NCBI RefSeq assembly: GCF_900142445.1
Contig: NZ_FRAV01000025.1
Location: 1 to 64,000, forward strand
Length of the DNA stretch: 64,000 nt
Source: Chryseobacterium polytrichastri
GTDB lineage: Bacteria > Bacteroidota > Bacteroidia > Flavobacteriales > Weeksellaceae
Reading direction: 5' to 3'
Shown here: positions 61,471 to 64,000 of the stretch, in pieces
Position numbering within the stretch: position 1 is the first letter of the stretch
How the letters are laid out: each line of letters starts with the position of its first letter
Program-made: the position numbers and the translations under genes
The notes under the pieces: model-generated
Databases searched by the model: none
What the model saw: only the letters and a program-made list of their open reading frames with translations
Told to the model about the DNA's origin: nothing

Positions 61471-62895
61471 TTATTGCTTGTTTCCACACGCACTGGTACT
61501 ATTGTCAGCGGTACCAAATCTATGTGCATTTTCCAATCCTTTCATTTCGTTGAAAGTCATTGTTCCACCGTTATCGCCATAACTGAAGCTGTCATTCTTG
61601 TAACTATCGTTCCAGTATGGAGTCTTTTCTAAGCCTCCCCAGGCAATTGCAGTGGCATCCTTTGGACTTAAAGTTGGAAAGGTAGAAGTCAGAAAGTCAG
61701 TAATTGGCTTTACATATTCTTTGGACATGGTTTCGTGATTGGTTAAATGGTTATTTGTGTTTCCGGCAGTATATTGGAGATATGCGTGAACTACTTCATG
61801 AACAATGGTCCCAACAGCATATTCCTGAGTTGAACGACTTAAAATTGCACTATTTAATAATATTGAGCATGAAAAATTTCCAGTTACAGGATCTATTAAA
61901 TAATCTGTTGTTTTTCCTTCAACATAATTTCCTTTAGAATCTTGAACAACATCCTGATCTGAAACTGAAATCTGCACCTTTTTGTTCCCATCTAATTTTT
62001 TAATGATGTCTTCAACAGTATTTGTAAAATTAGCGTTCTTTGCTTTCTCAAATGTTTTACTCAAGCAGGGGTCTTTAATTTTATTATTTATATCCCTAGA
62101 AACAGAGGGTGTACCTGCTGATCCACCACCACCGGGATTACCAATTGGCACACCAGGTCCTGTAGAGGGATTTGTATGTGAATCTGGGGGAAATAAAATT
62201 GGTGGGACGGTTGGGGTTTTGGGTACAGTAATATTGAATTCTGGTAATGGTATTCCAGGGAGAGGACCACTACCACCCCCTATAGGATGACACTCCTCTC
62301 CAATATTATTACAGACCATAATGGGTTTATCCTCTTTTATATACGAAATAGGATTATATGGATTAGGTTTGCTACTCACCTTGCGAACTAATTCCTCTAT
62401 AGCTGCACCATTCTCGTATTGTCTTATTTTAATGATTTGGTTTTGTATTGTGTAGAGAACCATTTTCCCAGTAAAATCATTATTGTTTATAAAATTCCTT
62501 TTGTCAGTTAGGGGATTATTCGCCCCTTTCTTGTTGGTAAAATAGCTTGTATCTACGAAAATTTTATAGACCACTGCATCAACTTTACCATGGTCATCTT
62601 TTTGGAACATTATGTCCCTGAGTGCCCATGTACCATTCGTCAATGACTCGTTGATTCGAACTTTTAAGATGCCATTAGCATTTTCCAGATTGATCTGTTT
62701 TGTATTATTCCAATTCTCTCCTAAGTCGATGTCTGGTCTATTAATCAGCATCCAGGCTTTGGCTTCCTGCACTGTCACGTTTTCCGTTTTTGTTACTTTA
62801 TTTTGCTGATCCTTTTTACAGGATAGCGTAAATAAAGTAAGAAAACTCAGAGAGAAAAGACCTAACATGGTCTTGTAATAAAAATTTTTCTTCAT
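61471..62895 (-). CDS. lipoprotein with HExxH zinc-peptidase motif
   Basis: 474 aa from ATG 62895 (MKKNFYYKT). Lipobox LFTLSCKKD near residues 21-29. The middle (about 200-265) is Pro/Gly-rich and probably a flexible stalk (PGIPLPEFNITVP, GPGVPIGNPGGGG). The C-terminal domain contains TIVHEVVHAYLQY (HEVVH, near residue 370), the zincin metal site, and ends in FGTADNSTSACGNKQ. A surface or periplasmic metalloprotease is likely. The seven codons before this ATG add no useful signal. Confidence 0.78.
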   Translation of the reverse strand: MKKNFYYKTMLGLFSLSFLTLFTLSCKKDQQNKVTKTENVTVQEAKAWMLINRPDIDLGENWNNTKQINLENANGILKVRINESLTNGTWALRDIMFQKDDHGKVDAVVYKIFVDTSYFTNKKGANNPLTDKRNFINNNDFTGKMVLYTIQNQIIKIRQYENGAAIEELVRKVSSKPNPYNPISYIKEDKPIMVCNNIGEECHPIGGGSGPLPGIPLPEFNITVPKTPTVPPILFPPDSHTNPSTGPGVPIGNPGGGGSAGTPSVSRDINNKIKDPCLSKTFEKAKNANFTNTVEDIIKKLDGNKKVQISVSDQDVVQDSKGNYVEGKTTDYLIDPVTGNFSCSILLNSAILSRSTQEYAVGTIVHEVVHAYLQYTAGNTNNHLTNHETMSKEYVKPITDFLTSTFPTLSPKDATAIAWGGLEKTPYWNDSYKNDSFSYGDNGGTMTFNEMKGLENAHRFGTADNSTSACGNKQ

Positions 62896-63168
62896 GTATG
62901 TGTTTTTAAGTAACAAGTATAATATTCTTATTTATTTATAAAGTAGAATTTACGCTAACGATTTGTTTATCATGGTGAACGAAGATATTATATTGGTACA
63001 AGGAAAACCTGACCAAAAAAACAAACCGGTATATGAGTAACTTCTGTTACAAATGGAAAAGCAATTCCATTTACCTTTTTATAATCTGAATAATTGATCA
63101 TTTTATATTTATCTATTATTCTTTTTATCTTATAGCTCTTGCAAGAAATAAAGATATGCACTAGCAGA
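62896..63168. other. intergenic
   Basis: About 270 bp of AT-rich sequence between the ABC exporter's end and the lipoprotein start. No clear promoter, hairpin or ORF seen. Confidence 0.4.
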
Positions 63169-64000
63169 TTAATCCAAAATTATCTCTTCGTCTGAAAATT
63201 GTTGTTTCCAAAGTTTTGCGTAAGGCCCTTTTGCAAGGATCATTTCTGTATGTAATCCTTCTTCAATAACCTTTCCTCCATCCAATACAATGATTTTATC
63301 TGCTTTGCGGATAGTACTTAAGCGATGTGCTATTATAATAATGGTCTTCTGCTGTTTTCGTAGGAATTCGATTGTTCGTTGTACATACTGCTCTGAAGTG
63401 GGATCTAATGAAGAAGTAGCTTCGTCCAAAATTAGGATCTGGGGATTGCGGTATAATGCTCTGGCTATTGCAATACGTTGTTTTTGACCTCCTGATAAAG
63501 CTGTTCCATTCTCACCTAAATAGGTTTGAAAACCATTGGGCATTTGTTCTATAAAGCCAATTATTCCAAGTTGTGTACAAATATCAATAATACGTTCCAT
63601 ATCAGGATTATAATCACCTATTGCAATGTTTTCAATTACATTGCCGGAAAATAGGTCAATCTGTTGGGGGACGACTCCCAGTAAACTGCGCAGTGAGGCA
63701 TTGTTTAAATATTTAATGGAATATTTGCCAATAAAAATAGTTCCGTTTTGTATAGGATAAATATTCTGGAGCAGCGCCATTAAGGTAGACTTACCTGACC
63801 CGCTTTCACCTACTATAGCTGTAAAGCTTCCTGCTTTTATATTCAAATTCAGATCGTCAAAAACATTCACCCGAGTACCATAACGGAATGCTACATGTTC
63901 AAAACGGATATCCCCAAGAATGTCTTTTGTAAGAGCTACATTAGCGGTATCCAGTTCAATTTCCAGATCCATAATTTCAAAAAGCCTGTCAGTCGCAATT
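63169..64000 (-). CDS. ABC exporter, C-terminal part (runs off window)
   Basis: The frame stays open to the window edge, so the N-terminus lies beyond 64000. The visible part is a full nucleotide-binding domain: Walker A GESGSGKST, Q-loop, signature LSGGQKQRIAIARAL, Walker B ILILDEATSSLD, and the H-loop IIIIAHRLSTI. The stretch just before (DILGDIRFEHVAFRYGTRVNVFDD) matches peptidase-containing or peptide/lipid ABC exporters with fused membrane domains. A C39 bacteriocin-type exporter is possible but cannot be told from this part. Confidence 0.9.
   Translation of the reverse strand, partial: IATDRLFEIMDLEIELDTANVALTKDILGDIRFEHVAFRYGTRVNVFDDLNLNIKAGSFTAIVGESGSGKSTLMALLQNIYPIQNGTIFIGKYSIKYLNNASLRSLLGVVPQQIDLFSGNVIENIAIGDYNPDMERIIDICTQLGIIGFIEQMPNGFQTYLGENGTALSGGQKQRIAIARALYRNPQILILDEATSSLDPTSEQYVQRTIEFLRKQQKTIIIIAHRLSTIRKADKIIVLDGGKVIEEGLHTEMILAKGPYAKLWKQQFSDEEIILD

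Noticed and set aside
1..64000. CRISPR arrays, tRNA/rRNA genes, IS elements
   Set aside because: No regular spacer-repeat array, no cloverleaf-like gene with a conserved TPsiC region and no transposase frame was seen; the periodic repeats found have 8, 10, 21 or 22 bp units and no spacers.

Overview
The window looks like part of a Bacteroidota chromosome, most likely a Flavobacteriales member of the Chryseobacterium/Elizabethkingia type. The evidence is SusC/SusD pairs with FecI/FecR-type regulators, a type IX secretion sorting domain, DUF6443-type Rhs proteins, Bacteroidota promoters (TTTG-N19-TAnnTTTG) and start sites in AT-rich leaders rather than strong Shine-Dalgarno sequences. No rRNA, tRNA, CRISPR array, integrase or insertion sequence was seen. 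This is inference from gene content; no search was run.

Layout. (1) 1-19.5 kb is the transfer core of an integrative conjugative element of the CTnDOT-like Tra family. It holds mobB/mobA (minus strand), a hairpin-rich candidate oriT, a ParA (TraA) gene with three tandem DUF3408 paralogues, a TraD-like gene, element-specific unknown genes, then traE-F-G-I-J-K-L-M-N-O-Q ending at a terminator near 19.45 kb. Four arrays of 10-bp-spaced CC(A) repeats lie in this region; three sit at exactly the same distance from a -7-like TTTG. (2) 19.8-31.2 kb is cargo: a T9SS-sorted protein, two very large Rhs/YD-repeat proteins (the second with a toxin-like tip), a probable immunity gene, a 5'-truncated DUF2314 immunity-like gene and AT-rich relics. 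(3) 31.4-53.8 kb holds two related surface-uptake loci. Each has an ECF sigma factor, FecR, SusC and SusD plus one extra enzyme (S9 peptidase in one, TlpA thioredoxin in the other). Each also has a small exported cysteine-containing protein and a one-component or LytTR regulator next to a 21/22-bp operator-like array. A secreted Cys-rich protein with an exact internal duplication lies between the two sigma genes. (4) 54.1-60.05 kb is a minus-strand operon with SSB, a DUF932 protein, small proteins and a PRTRC cassette (E, C, F-like, B, ThiF), which contains E1-like, E2-like and ubiquitin-like components. (5) 60.9-64 kb has a secreted protein, an HExxH lipoprotein and the C-terminal part of an ABC exporter running off the window.

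How they work together. TraE-Q plus TraG form the type IV secretion channel and MobA/MobB process the DNA. ParA plus DUF3408 proteins may maintain the element and/or bind the 10-bp arrays that sit before its main transcription units; this is inference. SSB, DUF932 and PRTRC genes are the usual plasmid/ICE maintenance block. The coupling protein (MobC/TraG-type T4CP), integrase and TraP-type primase are not in the window, so the element continues outside it or is incomplete. The most original signals are the shared 10-bp arrays, the structured leader at 8390-8547, and the paired peptide/SusCD/redox loci with their own operator arrays.
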